64,000 nucleotides of DNA from Haloparvum alkalitolerans (GCF_050122995.1 NZ_JBNLIA010000006.1:1-64000); one strand, 5' to 3'. Positions 34,529 through 44,547 are shown, numbered from the stretch's first letter. A program made the numbers and translations. Notes: generated by a model not told the origin, from the sequence alone.

Positions 34529-37027
34529 ATGACTGGCAACTGTGACTTGTGTGGTCGTGTGATTCAATCTTCCACATTCGAGACTGTTAGTGAGCGGTCA
34601 TTCTGTTCAAGTGGATGTCACGATGTGTACACGACGCTTGGAGCTCCCGATTCCCTCGATACCACCCAGACAACTGAGAACGGGATCGACCAAGAGGAAG
34701 ACGCGGTTCCTACTGATCAGCATCGTTCTCGGACGTTTCTCCGGATCGACGGCATGTACTCCGCGACGTGTGAGGCGTATCTTGAATCTCTCGCCGAAAA
34801 ACAAGAGGGAGTGACTAGTGCCGAGGCGAGTTACGTCACGGAGACGATCCGAGTTGAATACGATCCAGACACTGCTTCGAAGGAATCGTTGCGCGAGGCG
34901 TTGAGCACTCTGGGGTACACGGCGTATCTCCGTGAGGATGCCTCATCAGACGTGGGAGAGGCCGGTGGCACGACACGTCGATCACGGGAGATGGGTGGGA
35001 TTCGAAAGCGCCGAGACGACCAGCTCTTGGGGATGCGATACTCCGTTGGGTTCCTCTTCGGTGCGTTTCTGTTGGTCCCATACGTTGCGATCCTCTATCC
35101 AGCGCAGCTCGCGTCGATTTTCGACTGGCAAGCGCTCCAAATATTTGAGGGCGCATTTCGGCTAGACAGTCAAGGGGCGTTCGTGTTCCTCCGACTGTAT
35201 TTCGTGATGACTGGTATCATTCTCGTCTTTACCGGTCTGCCAGTGTTGCGTGGCGCGTATATCAGTCTCAAAATGCGACGCCCGAACACCGATCTGTTGG
35301 TCGCGCTCACCGCCATCAGCGCGTACGCGTACAGTACGGCTGCCGTTATCCTCGGGCAAAACGACATTTTCTATGATCTCGCGATCATCGTCACGGCCGC
35401 GGTTACCGCGATGGTATTCTACGAATCGTCAATCAAACAGCGGGCACTTGATCGTCTCACCGAGCTCACCATATCACAGGTCGAGAGTGCACGAACGTAC
35501 GACTCGGACGGAGAGACTGAGGAAGTTCGCGTGGAGAATCTCAATACAGGGGATGTCGTGCTCGTTCGACAGGGCGAACGTGTTCCAATAGACGGTGAAC
35601 TGGTTGAAGACAGCTGTACCGTCGACGAAGCGATCGTGACAGGTGAATCGCTTCCGGTGCTCAAACGCGCCGGAGACGACGTGATCGGGGGGTCGATCGT
35701 GACGGACGGTGCAGCGTTGGTCCGTGTCGGCCCAGACGTAACGAGTAGTATCGACCGGATAACGACCGCCGTCTGGGACCTACAGAGCGCGACTCACGGC
35801 GTCCAACGCCACGCCGACCAACTCGCGTCGTACGCCGTCTTCCTCGTCGTCGGAGCCGCTGTCGCGGTCGGCAGCGTCGGTGTACTCGCATTTGGGATGG
35901 GCCTGCCAGATGCCCTCCTCCTCGCGCTGTTGATCATCCTTGCCGGCTCGCCGTGGGCCCTCGGACTTGCGACGCCCCTGTCGGTCGCGAAGAGCCTCTC
36001 CAGTGCGCTCCGGCGCGGGATCATCATCTTCGACGAAACAGTCTTCGAACGGCTCCGCGACGTCGATATCGTCGTCTTCGATAAGACGGGGACACTCACA
36101 ACCGGAGAGATGGAGGTGATCGAAGCGGACGCGCCTCCCGAGTTACTCGACGCCGTCGCCGCACTCGAACAACGGGCGTCACACCCCGCCGCGAACGCTA
36201 TCACGACGGCGTTCGCCGGGAGTGACGATGGCGACGCCGCAGCGGCTCAGCCGGACTCGGGAGATGACGCGGTCGGAACGGAAGACGTCGGTCAGATACG
36301 CGAGTTCACGAACCATCGGTCGGGTATCGAAGGCGTGATCGGCGACACGTCGTACCTCGTCGGGAACCTCGATCTATTCGCAGAACAGGGGTGGACCGTT
36401 AACGACGACATCCGGTCTCGGGTCGCCGACGCTCAGGGATTCGGACAGCTTCCGGTCGTCGTCGGTCGTGACGGGACAGCAGAGGGGCTGATCGTCGTCG
36501 GGGACGAGCCGCGAGACGGCTGGGATGACACCGTCTCTCGGCTTGGGGAGCGGGGCACGGAGATCGTCGTCCTGACCGGCGACGACGAGGAGGCGACAGA
36601 CTTCTTCAAGCGACACGACGCCGTGACGCACGTCTTTGCGACGGTTCCGCCGGAGGGGAAGACGGCGACGATCCGGCGGCTCAAATCTGATGGGCAGGTT
36701 GCGATGGTCGGTGACGGTACCAACGACGCGCCGGCGCTCGCCGCCGCCGACCTCGGCATCTCGCTGGGCGGCGGGACGGCGTTGGCCGCCGACGCCGCCG
36801 ATGTTGCGATTGTCGACGACGACATCCGCTCCGTCGAAACCGCGTTCGACCTTGCGGGAGCGGCCCGCCGTCGCGTGAAACAGAACAATCTCCTCGCGTT
36901 CTCCTACAACGGTATCGCACTCGTGGCGTTGGCCGTCGGGTTCTTCAATCCGCTGACGGCAGCGACTGCGGTTATTGCCAGCGGTGGGTTGCTCGCCGTA
37001 AACACTCGGCGGAAGCTACTCAGGTAA
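34529..37027 (+). CDS. heavy-metal-type P-type ATPase with degenerate metal motifs (CcoI/FixI-like layout)
   Basis: An 832-residue P1B-like ATPase. The N terminus has a CxxC...FCxxGC metal-binding module (C5, C8, C26, C30) as in CcoI/FixI proteins. An HMA-like domain follows (residues 68-135), but its CxxC is reduced to SATC (GMYSATCE, residues 75-82). The P-type core is intact: TGES near 371, DKTGTLT at 518, SHPAA, and GDGTNDAPAL. However, the membrane motif that is normally CPC is SPW (residues 474-476, AGSPWALGLATP). Loss of both classical copper ligands suggests another substrate or a regulatory role. CcoI relatives supply copper to cbb3 oxidases, but no oxidase gene is nearby. A small membrane protein follows. 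Confidence 0.85.
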   Translation: MTGNCDLCGRVIQSSTFETVSERSFCSSGCHDVYTTLGAPDSLDTTQTTENGIDQEEDAVPTDQHRSRTFLRIDGMYSATCEAYLESLAEKQEGVTSAEASYVTETIRVEYDPDTASKESLREALSTLGYTAYLREDASSDVGEAGGTTRRSREMGGIRKRRDDQLLGMRYSVGFLFGAFLLVPYVAILYPAQLASIFDWQALQIFEGAFRLDSQGAFVFLRLYFVMTGIILVFTGLPVLRGAYISLKMRRPNTDLLVALTAISAYAYSTAAVILGQNDIFYDLAIIVTAAVTAMVFYESSIKQRALDRLTELTISQVESARTYDSDGETEEVRVENLNTGDVVLVRQGERVPIDGELVEDSCTVDEAIVTGESLPVLKRAGDDVIGGSIVTDGAALVRVGPDVTSSIDRITTAVWDLQSATHGVQRHADQLASYAVFLVVGAAVAVGSVGVLAFGMGLPDALLLALLIILAGSPWALGLATPLSVAKSLSSALRRGIIIFDETVFERLRDVDIVVFDKTGTLTTGEMEVIEADAPPELLDAVAALEQRASHPAANAITTAFAGSDDGDAAAAQPDSGDDAVGTEDVGQIREFTNHRSGIEGVIGDTSYLVGNLDLFAEQGWTVNDDIRSRVADAQGFGQLPVVVGRDGTAEGLIVVGDEPRDGWDDTVSRLGERGTEIVVLTGDDEEATDFFKRHDAVTHVFATVPPEGKTATIRRLKSDGQVAMVGDGTNDAPALAAADLGISLGGGTALAADAADVAIVDDDIRSVETAFDLAGAARRRVKQNNLLAFSYNGIALVALAVGFFNPLTAATAVIASGGLLAVNTRRKLLR

Positions 37028-37190
37028 GGGATACGGCCTCCAAACGATCGCGGATCCGAGCCTACCGATACGGTGTAAAGAGTAGCTATCTATCATTTGA
37101 GCACCGTCGATCCGATCGTTGAGGTCGCCACCCGGATCCGCATCGCTTCTGTTTCTAAAGGACTAATCCTGTCCAGACACTACTACCCCC

Positions 37191-37376
37191 ATGGAATTCG
37201 ATTTCCTGCGTTCGGTAGTTCCACTCGCCGTGATCGTCGCCGTCGCAACGGTCGCGCTAACCGCTGTGATGACACCCTCGACCGTCTTTATGATGGTTCT
37301 TCCCTCGATGATCGCGTTCTCGGTGGTCGCGTACTTCCTCGGGATGAAACATGGCGAATTCCGCGTTAGTCCGTAG
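37191..37376 (+). CDS. small two-helix membrane protein
   Basis: A 61-residue protein with two hydrophobic segments (LAVIVAVATVALTAVM and MMVLPSMIAFSVVAYFLG) and a short charged C-terminal tail KHGEFRVSP. I recall similar short proteins following metal ATPases in haloarchaea, but no function is known. It lies 163 bp downstream of the atypical ATPase on the same strand, so a link is plausible. Confidence 0.6.
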   Translation: MEFDFLRSVVPLAVIVAVATVALTAVMTPSTVFMMVLPSMIAFSVVAYFLGMKHGEFRVSP

Positions 37377-37523
37377 CGGTTCTGTCCGGTACCGCCCCCA
37401 AAGTCACAGTGTCAGTCCGTCTGAAGCGTTCTAATTCGGGTTACTACGTCTGGGGGTCCGCGCTTCGTGTTCAACAAGTCTCGATGAACGATCAGCAGCC
37501 GTGGATCGACGTGGCCGGGATGT

Positions 37524-38726
37524 TTACTCGGTGACTCCCGCACTGAGCTCAGACGCGTCCTGCCGGACGGGTGTCGGGGAGTCGATCGAATACACGAGCG
37601 TTCCGGTGAACAGTGCGATGCTCCCTAACAGGAATATTGAACTGAGCGGCGACGCTGAATCGACGAAGATCCAGTATATTGGTGCCGCGATCGTCGGGCC
37701 GGCCGCGATGACAGCGACTTGGGAGACGAGGGGACCACAACACCCACACGTACACGCACCGACGACTGTCGCCGTCCCGGCTGTGCTCTGTGTTGCTCCC
37801 GCCTGCTGATCGAGACGCCACGAGTGAGCGACGGCGGCCGCGTTCAACCCCACGAGGACGCCGAGGAGTCCAATCACGATGACCACACCGGGAGAGATCG
37901 CGATGAAAAACGGAACGTCGGGGAGCAGAACCTCGAGGGTGGGCCATCGCACGATCTGATACAGTACGTTCAGAACCGCCACGGTCGTCTCTTGCGGAGC
38001 GCCCTCCTCACTAAAGAAGGATAGGTATCCCGTCGTCGCCATAAAGAAGAGGCTCACCATGGCTCCGACGCTGAATCCGAACCGACGCGCCACCGGATCC
38101 CGAAGGATCGTCGACAGTGCCGTGCCAACGTCGTTCCAGAGAATGTAGCCGACGAGTAGTGGTGTCGCGAGGACGATCCCGTACCCGATCGGGTTGGTGT
38201 AGCCGCTGAATCCGGGCAGTAGATACGGGTACAGTATCCAGCCACCGAGCAGCATGCCGAGAGCCATGTACCGGGGACGTGTCGTCCATCGCACGAGTCC
38301 GGTGACGAAACTCGCGACCACGACTAGCAGGCCGGTTCCGATCGCGAGCGGCTGATACCACGACCGCGGGAACGGCATCGAGTCCGCCTGATACGTCGGA
38401 TCCGGGGCCAGGCCTTCGAAGATGATCGCGCCGGCGATAGCAACACCGATGCCGACCGCAATTCCGTATAGAGCGGTTCTCGGCGAGACCCGCCCCCTTC
38501 GCTTGAGGAGGATGAGCGTACCGACTACGAGAGCACCGATACCAGCGATCGCCAACCCGTGCGATTGTGAGAGTCCCGACGATTCAGCGCCACCGTGGGC
38601 CGAAACTGTCGGGATCAGAGAAAGGAGACTGATCCCGACAGCAACCAAGACGAGTAGGCGGAGCGACCTTCGTCGAGGTTTCGGTCTGTCAGCACCAGCG
38701 CCCCCTTTTCCGCCTTTCTGGGTCAT
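37524..38726 (-). CDS. polytopic membrane protein with a Cys-cluster (unknown function)
   Basis: A 400-residue protein with a basic N terminus and about ten hydrophobic helices. The first helix ends in a possible export-signal-like TVSAHGGAESS. Near residue 342 a membrane-adjacent cysteine cluster, GACTCGCCGPL, could bind a metal. A His/Trp pair (AHSWRLDQQ) precedes it. I do not recognise the family. Placement between an ATPase with unusual metal sites and a multicopper oxidase suggests a role in metal or redox handling, which is inference only. It is convergent with the small membrane protein. Confidence 0.7.
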   Translation of the reverse strand: MTQKGGKGGAGADRPKPRRRSLRLLVLVAVGISLLSLIPTVSAHGGAESSGLSQSHGLAIAGIGALVVGTLILLKRRGRVSPRTALYGIAVGIGVAIAGAIIFEGLAPDPTYQADSMPFPRSWYQPLAIGTGLLVVVASFVTGLVRWTTRPRYMALGMLLGGWILYPYLLPGFSGYTNPIGYGIVLATPLLVGYILWNDVGTALSTILRDPVARRFGFSVGAMVSLFFMATTGYLSFFSEEGAPQETTVAVLNVLYQIVRWPTLEVLLPDVPFFIAISPGVVIVIGLLGVLVGLNAAAVAHSWRLDQQAGATQSTAGTATVVGACTCGCCGPLVSQVAVIAAGPTIAAPIYWIFVDSASPLSSIFLLGSIALFTGTLVYSIDSPTPVRQDASELSAGVTE

Positions 38727-38872
38727 TGCGAGGGGTTAGTGACTCACACACAATTATCTGTCTCTCTCGTTCCCCCCGAGACGGACCTCGTGACTGCCCT
38801 CAGAGTCTGTATATGCGTGGAACCGTCCTGTAGAGTTCTTCGGGACGGTTCAGAAGTCCGTGTCAGATCGCG

Positions 38873-40030
38873 TCAGTTCGGTTCGTAGCCGGCGTACTCC
38901 ATGAGCTGACTGAAGATGTCCGAGTCCATGACGGAGCGGTACACCACGCCGGTAAGCATGCCGCCGGGGTAGAACGACCCGTTCATCACGTGGTTGACCT
39001 TGTGGCAGTGCATGAGGTAGATCCCGGGGTCCGCGTCGGCCGTGAACTCGATCGTGTGCCGTTCCGCGGGGGCGATGTTCGTGACGTCGATGTCGTGTCT
39101 GGCGGCTTCCGGAACGACCCCGCCGTCCTTTTCGACGCGCTGGAAGCGATGGTTGTGGATATGCATCGGGTGCGACATGTACCCACCGTTGACGAGGTGT
39201 ACGCGGACCAAATCGCCTTGATCGACGATGATCGGCGACCCCTGTTCGGGGTGGAGCGTCCGGGGCGCGCTCTTCCCGTTGACGGTGAAGACGTCCGGCG
39301 TCCGCGAGGTCGTGTCGTACGTGAAGTTCCCCTCGCCGCCCCACTTCTTCGGGATCCGCGAGTCCCAGTCTTTGATCGTCATGAAGTACTCCCGGTCCGC
39401 CGGCTCGTAGCCCTCGGGATCGACCCGGAAGATCCCGTACATCCCCATATCGATGTGGCGGTGGGTCTGGAGGTGACAGTGATACAGGTGCGTCCCCGGA
39501 ACGTTCGCCGGGATCTCGTAGGTGTGCTTCTCGCCCGCGGGGACTTTGATCCCGGTCGACGTCGGGACGCCGTCGTTCTTCCACGACTTGGTGACGCCGT
39601 GGAAGTGGATCGTGTGCGGCCGGCGCCCGTTCGTGTTGTCGAGCGTCACCTCCATGTCGTTCCCCTCGGTCGTCCGGAGGATCGGACCCGGGACGCTCGG
39701 ATCGTGGTCGTCGGCCTGCCACGCCCAGACGCGGGGGAACTCGACCGGCCCGCCCATCGAATCGAGCGGGTGGACGGCGTGTCGCGCCGGCTGCGTCCCC
39801 ATCGTCACTGACCCGCCCTGTTCGTCGACGTTGACGACTGTCGGAGGGCTGGTGTAGGGGAGATCTGACGGAGATGTCTGTGCCTCGTTCGGAGTGTTCG
39901 TGGCCGCCGTCGGCGCGTTAATCGTCTTCGACGAACAACCCGCCAACGCCGATACGCCCGTCACGCCGGTCGCAGCAAGAAATTCTCGCCGGGACAGTCC
40001 GGTTCCGGGGGCACCGAAAGGTGTCGTCAT
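38873..40030 (-). CDS. Tat-exported two-domain multicopper oxidase
   Basis: A 385-residue cupredoxin-type oxidase. The N terminus carries a twin-arginine signal (LSRREFLAATG) followed by a lipobox-like LAGC, so it is probably a surface lipoprotein. Copper ligands appear in HTIHFHG, HLYHCHLQTHRHIDMGMYG (a Cys-containing type 1 site in domain 1), HPMHIHNHRF and YLMHCHKVNHVM. The two-domain build resembles nitrite-reductase-like and small laccase-like oxidases; the substrate could be Cu(I), Fe(II) or phenolics. It is on the same strand as the polytopic protein, 146 bp away. Confidence 0.88.
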   Translation of the reverse strand: MTTPFGAPGTGLSRREFLAATGVTGVSALAGCSSKTINAPTAATNTPNEAQTSPSDLPYTSPPTVVNVDEQGGSVTMGTQPARHAVHPLDSMGGPVEFPRVWAWQADDHDPSVPGPILRTTEGNDMEVTLDNTNGRRPHTIHFHGVTKSWKNDGVPTSTGIKVPAGEKHTYEIPANVPGTHLYHCHLQTHRHIDMGMYGIFRVDPEGYEPADREYFMTIKDWDSRIPKKWGGEGNFTYDTTSRTPDVFTVNGKSAPRTLHPEQGSPIIVDQGDLVRVHLVNGGYMSHPMHIHNHRFQRVEKDGGVVPEAARHDIDVTNIAPAERHTIEFTADADPGIYLMHCHKVNHVMNGSFYPGGMLTGVVYRSVMDSDIFSQLMEYAGYEPN

Positions 40031-40194
40031 GGTTCATTCGACACATTGGGCTGTCGCGACAAACGAGGACTGCAGAATCCCTGTTTTTGAGAAGGCAAGC
40101 GAATATGTTCGGCAACAGTCGGACGGGCTTCACAAGCAAACTAAGGGTTTGCTGTCGAAAGAACTGAGATCTGAGACCCACAGATAGCAAACAG

Positions 40195-40923
40195 TTACAT
40201 TCCACCTGTTGCCGTCAGATACGCGCTCGTGAATTGAATCGCATTGTACGCACCGTGAATCAGAGCCGGAACAACGAGGTTATCGGTGTACTCGTAGGTC
40301 GCACCGAGTACCAGAGCTAGAACGAATGCGATACCGACGTACACGAGCTTCCCTTCTCCACTCAACGAGAAGAGATGGATCGATGCGAAGAGGGCGCTCG
40401 CAAGAACGATTGCACGGGTTGGATGTAGCGTTTCTCGGAGTGTCCCCTGAACCAGTCCTCGGTATAACAGCTCTTCGCCCGGACCGACTAGCAGAAACGA
40501 TAGAGGAATGAGAATTAGAAAAGCTGTCGGATTTTGCTGACCAACTGTTACTACTTGGTTTTCTGCTGATTCCAGTCCGAGCGAGGAGATAACGCGTGAT
40601 GCGACAATGAGTAATCCGAGGAGTGTACCTACCCCCCCGATGGTTACAGCAACATCTCGCCTGTCCGGAATCGAAAGCGAAACGAATTCGAAGTCGAGAT
40701 CTCGGAATCTGAGATAGAGGATTGAGAGCCCTCCGAATGTCACCCCCTGTAACAAGATCGTGCTCATTACGAGGCGCAACGATGGACGAGCGGTTACATC
40801 GACCCCGAATGCGCCCAGCAGTGCGGCACCGATGGTGACAATTACCGACCCAATAACCGTTGAGCCGTACGTGAGCCCAACTGCACTCCCGACAGACTGA
40901 ATCCGTGTCGTTATTTCTGTCAT
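40195..40923 (-). CDS. CPBP-family intramembrane metalloprotease
   Basis: A 242-residue membrane protein of the Abi/CAAX-protease group. Motif 1 is GPGEELLYRGLVQG (EExxxR), motif 2 FASIHLFSL (FxxxH) and motif 3 IHGAYNAIQF. These supply the zinc or catalytic residues of Rce1-like proteases. The ATG at 40923 (MTEITTRIQS) is 7 bp after the CDF transporter gene, so it is the last gene of the ATPase-CDF-CPBP operon; a longer frame overlapping CDF is unlikely. The substrate is unknown. CPBP proteins process lipidated proteins or bacteriocin-like peptides in other settings. Confidence 0.85.
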   Translation of the reverse strand: MTEITTRIQSVGSAVGLTYGSTVIGSVIVTIGAALLGAFGVDVTARPSLRLVMSTILLQGVTFGGLSILYLRFRDLDFEFVSLSIPDRRDVAVTIGGVGTLLGLLIVASRVISSLGLESAENQVVTVGQQNPTAFLILIPLSFLLVGPGEELLYRGLVQGTLRETLHPTRAIVLASALFASIHLFSLSGEGKLVYVGIAFVLALVLGATYEYTDNLVVPALIHGAYNAIQFTSAYLTATGGM

Positions 40924-40930
40924 TTGAAAA

Positions 40931-41866
40931 TCAGTGGTTGTGACTCGTGTTGTCGGCAGTCTCCGGGTCCCTCTCCATCTCACCCACTAGTTCGACGGTT
41001 GCGTGATCGATTCCATGGTCGGAAAGAAGCTGATGGACGCGAGAGCGGATCGCCTGATGTTGGTCTAGTGATGTGGGCTCATACTGAAGACGCACTGTCG
41101 CTACGGTCAACTGACTACATACTTGCCAGACGTGTATGTCGTCGACGTCTTCAACGCCATCGACAGCTGTCAGTTCATTTCGAAGTTTATCCGGTGAGAT
41201 AGGGCTCCGTTCTAAGAGGATTGAGGTGCTTCCGCGGAGTACCTTTCCTGCCGAAACGAGCACTAACACGCCGATGAGGATGGCAGCCACCGGGTCGGCG
41301 ACAGGTAAATCGAACGTGACGACGGCGAGTGTCGAAATGATCACCGCGACTGATCCACCGGCATCGCCGAGAAGGTGATAGAATGCGCCGCGCTCGTTGA
41401 GGCTCATCTCGCCCCCTTGTACGATATAGACCGATCCCAAGTTGACAAGCAAGCCGCCGCCGGCGATGATCAGCGTCATTGTCGGATCGATCTCAACCGG
41501 GTCCAGGAACCGTTGATACGATTCCCACAGGATGTACCCGACCATCGGAACGAGCAGTATCCCGTTGAGAAACGCAGCAACCGGCTCCAGTCGATGGAGT
41601 CCGTACGACCACTCAGCACCGCCTTCGAATCGTTCCGCGGTGTAGCTCGCGCCGAACGCCATTGCGTACGCAAGCATGTCGAATAGCATGTGGAGCGCAT
41701 CGCTGATGAGAGCGACCGAACCGAAGAGGAGTCCACCAGCCAATTCGGCAAGGAAGCCAAGGAAATTGACGACCGCTACGAGGGCAAGTCGGCGCGTACT
41801 GCTGTCTGTTTCGGTTGTTAGTTCATATTCTTCCGTCTCTTCGTGAGCATGCCCGTGTTGACTCAT
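40931..41866 (-). CDS. cation diffusion facilitator (zinc/cadmium exporter, CzcD-like)
   Basis: A 311-residue CDF transporter. The N terminus is His-containing (MSQHGHAHEETEE), six membrane helices follow, and two HxxxD zinc-site motifs are visible: SDALHMLFDM in helix II and FYHLLGDAG in helix V. The C-terminal cytoplasmic domain (VDGVEDVDDIHVWQV) has the ferredoxin-like fold of ZnT/CzcD proteins, ending in a His-tail (NTSHNH). It exports Zn2+, Cd2+ or Co2+ in exchange for protons. It lies 50 bp downstream of the P-type ATPase, and zinc/cadmium resistance is the likely joint role. Confidence 0.9.
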   Translation of the reverse strand: MSQHGHAHEETEEYELTTETDSSTRRLALVAVVNFLGFLAELAGGLLFGSVALISDALHMLFDMLAYAMAFGASYTAERFEGGAEWSYGLHRLEPVAAFLNGILLVPMVGYILWESYQRFLDPVEIDPTMTLIIAGGGLLVNLGSVYIVQGGEMSLNERGAFYHLLGDAGGSVAVIISTLAVVTFDLPVADPVAAILIGVLVLVSAGKVLRGSTSILLERSPISPDKLRNELTAVDGVEDVDDIHVWQVCSQLTVATVRLQYEPTSLDQHQAIRSRVHQLLSDHGIDHATVELVGEMERDPETADNTSHNH

Positions 41867-41916
41867 ACGTTTTGATCTGATAAATTCGTAATGTCCGGTA
41901 TTACGACTCTCAAGCG

Positions 41917-44547
41917 TCAGTTGTTCTCTGTCTCCGGTTCGACGCGAGAGAGTCGCATTGCGTTCCCGGTCACGGCCATCGTCATCCCCGCGTCGCCGGC
42001 GAGGACGGCGAGCCAGATGGGGACGTACCCGAACGGAACCGCGAGAGCAAGTCCGGCTTTGACACCGAGGCTGGCCCAGATATTCTGCCGGATGACGCCG
42101 TTTGCGTCGTTCGCGAGCTCGTAGAGATACGGGAGCTTTGCGAGGTCGTCACCCATCAGCGCGATGTCGGCCGTCTCCAACGCGGTGTCCGTCCCGGCCG
42201 CGCCCATCGCAATACCCACCGTTGCCGTCGCGAGCGCCGGGGCGTCGTTGATCCCATCACCGACCATCGCGACGCCCTCGTGTTCCTCGATGAGCTCCTC
42301 GACGGCAGCCACTTTCTCGTCGGGAAGCAGTTCTGCCCGGTACTCGTCGACTCCGACTTGGTCGGCGATCGCGCGAGCAGTTCGCTCGTTGTCGCCGGTC
42401 AGCATGACCGTCCGTGAGACGCCGAGATCTCTGAGTCGAGCGATCGTTCGCGCTGCTTCGGGACGGATCTCGTCGGCCACGGCGACGATACCTTCAAGTT
42501 CGTCTTCGGTTCCGACGAGCACAACGGTCTTCCCTTCTGCCTGGAGTTGAGGGACGGTCTCTTCGAGGAGGTCAAGACAGTTATTCCGGTCGCACATCTG
42601 ACGGGCTGTCTGTGTCACGACGCCACCGTCGGTCGTCGCGTGGACGTGCGAGAGGTCGAAACCTAACTCCTCAAACAGCCCCGGTTTGCCTGCGAAATGG
42701 GGGGTCCCATCGAGATCGGCACGAACACCCTTCCCAGTGATGCTCTCGAAGTCATCGATTTCGCGCTCGGCGACCCCTGCGCTGCCGGCTTCAGCGACGA
42801 TTGCCTCGCCGATGGGATGTTCGCTCCGCTGTTCGAGCCCACGCGCACACCGGAGGACATCTTCTTCGGAATTTTCGTTCAGTGGAACGACGTCGGTGAC
42901 GGTGAGCTCCCCTTTCGTGAGCGTCCCGGTCTTGTCGAACGCGACGACGTCGACGCTCCCCATCGCTTCGAGGTGGTTGCCGCCCTTGATCAGGACCCCG
43001 TTCTTAGCAGCGCTCGTGATCCCCGACACCACGGAGACGGGCGTCGAGATGACGAACGCACACGGGCAGGCGAGTACGAGGAGTGTCAGCCCGTAGACGA
43101 CGGCCGTCGGCCACGTGGTTCCGAGGACGTACGGGCTCCCCACTGTCGTCAAGACCGCGAAGGCGACGACGACCGGTGTGTAGTACGCCGAGAAGCGCTC
43201 GACGAACTGCTCACGCTCGGTCTTGTTTGACTGAGCGTCTTCGACCATCTCCACGATACGCGAGAGCGTGTTATCGCCGGCCTCGGAGGTAACCTCCACC
43301 TCGAGATACCCCTCTTCGTTGATCGTACCGGCGTACACCTCGTCTCCCATCGCCTTGTCGACGGGCACGCTTTCGCCCGTGATGGGCGCCTGATTGACTG
43401 CGCTTTCACCGTCGACGACGGTCCCGTCGAGTGGGATCTTCTCGCCCGGTTTCACGACGACGACGTCACCGACAGCGACCTCGTCGACTGGAACCGTCTC
43501 CGTACTACTGTCTCGCTTGACGGTCGCTTCGTCCGGCGAGAGGTCCATCAACTCCCGGAGCGAGTTCCGGGCGCGATCCATCGAGTACCGCTCCAGCAGC
43601 TCGGCGATGCTAAACAGGAACGCGAGGGTGGCGGCCTCGAAGTAAAGCGCTTCACCGAAGGCGAGGCTCGCGACCAGCGCCCCGAGGATAGCCACCGACA
43701 TCAAAAAGTCGATATCGAGGTTCAGATTCCGCGCCGAGTAGTAGCCGTTGCGAAGGATCTCTTGACCCCCGAAGGCGACGGCGACAAGGAACAGTCCGTC
43801 GGCAACGAACAGCTCTGTGCCGAGAAGGCTCGCAATCTGTCCGTTCTGCCCAGTGAGGAAGAATTCAAGGAGCAAACCGAGAGCAACGAACCCACCGCTG
43901 ATCCACGTCTTGAGTGCCCGCGGACTCACCCAGATGCTCTCGCGTTCCTCGGTCGCGTTCTGACCTTCGGACTCGTCGCTCGAACTGTCTGTAACCTCGT
44001 ATCCAGCACGTTCGATAGCACTGATTATCTCGGCTTCTCCGGCCTCCGAAGAATCGTACGTGACAACGACGGTTCCGTTCGTTGGCCGGGTTTTATACGC
44101 TGTAACTCCAGCTTTGTCGAGTGACTTTTCGATCTTCCCCGCACACGAGGGGCAGTCCATCTCGGGAACCGTAAATTTCGTCGTTATCTCGTCGACGTCT
44201 TCGATGGTGTATCCCGCCTTTTCGACCCGATCAGCTATCTCGGTAGCGCTGGTTTGCTCGCTGTCGTATGAGACTGTCAACGTTCCCGTCGTCACTTGCG
44301 GGTCGATGCTGTTGATACCGTCCAGTTTTTCGACGCTGTTCTCAACTTTCCCTGCACACGAGGGACAGTCCATCTCCGGAACCGAGAACTGTGCAACATC
44401 CCCTTGTCCGTGTGGTGGGGGGGTGTCATCGACACCCTTTGCATACTGAGCGGACTCGTGACGATGCTGAGATCCCTCTTCGTGCGTGTGGGTTCGGTTC
44501 GGTGGTTCGCCACGTTTGTCGTGGGAATCGTCGTCAGGTGAGGTCAT
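41917..44547 (-). CDS. zntA: P1B-type Zn/Cd(/Pb)-exporting ATPase with two HMA domains
   Basis: An 876-residue heavy-metal ATPase. A His-rich N terminus (THTHEEGSQHRH) is followed by two HMA domains with DCPSC (C61/C64 and C132/C135). The membrane motif is CPC (residues 494-496), with TGES, DKTGTLTKGE, SEHPIGEA and GDGINDAPAL all intact. A short CDRNNC insertion is in the nucleotide domain. Asp before the HMA cysteines (MDCPSC) and the linked CDF gene favour Zn2+/Cd2+/Pb2+ over Cu+. A TATA-like GTTAATAAATC lies about 27 bp before the start. Further upstream is an ATTAATAA-N15-TTATTAAT inverted repeat (44614-44644). The symbol is assigned by analogy. Confidence 0.88.
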   Translation of the reverse strand: MTSPDDDSHDKRGEPPNRTHTHEEGSQHRHESAQYAKGVDDTPPPHGQGDVAQFSVPEMDCPSCAGKVENSVEKLDGINSIDPQVTTGTLTVSYDSEQTSATEIADRVEKAGYTIEDVDEITTKFTVPEMDCPSCAGKIEKSLDKAGVTAYKTRPTNGTVVVTYDSSEAGEAEIISAIERAGYEVTDSSSDESEGQNATEERESIWVSPRALKTWISGGFVALGLLLEFFLTGQNGQIASLLGTELFVADGLFLVAVAFGGQEILRNGYYSARNLNLDIDFLMSVAILGALVASLAFGEALYFEAATLAFLFSIAELLERYSMDRARNSLRELMDLSPDEATVKRDSSTETVPVDEVAVGDVVVVKPGEKIPLDGTVVDGESAVNQAPITGESVPVDKAMGDEVYAGTINEEGYLEVEVTSEAGDNTLSRIVEMVEDAQSNKTEREQFVERFSAYYTPVVVAFAVLTTVGSPYVLGTTWPTAVVYGLTLLVLACPCAFVISTPVSVVSGITSAAKNGVLIKGGNHLEAMGSVDVVAFDKTGTLTKGELTVTDVVPLNENSEEDVLRCARGLEQRSEHPIGEAIVAEAGSAGVAEREIDDFESITGKGVRADLDGTPHFAGKPGLFEELGFDLSHVHATTDGGVVTQTARQMCDRNNCLDLLEETVPQLQAEGKTVVLVGTEDELEGIVAVADEIRPEAARTIARLRDLGVSRTVMLTGDNERTARAIADQVGVDEYRAELLPDEKVAAVEELIEEHEGVAMVGDGINDAPALATATVGIAMGAAGTDTALETADIALMGDDLAKLPYLYELANDANGVIRQNIWASLGVKAGLALAVPFGYVPIWLAVLAGDAGMTMAVTGNAMRLSRVEPETENN

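Noticed and set aside
38850..39722. 290-codon minus-strand frame rich in Arg/His
   Set aside because: Out-of-frame shadow of the Tat multicopper oxidase gene.
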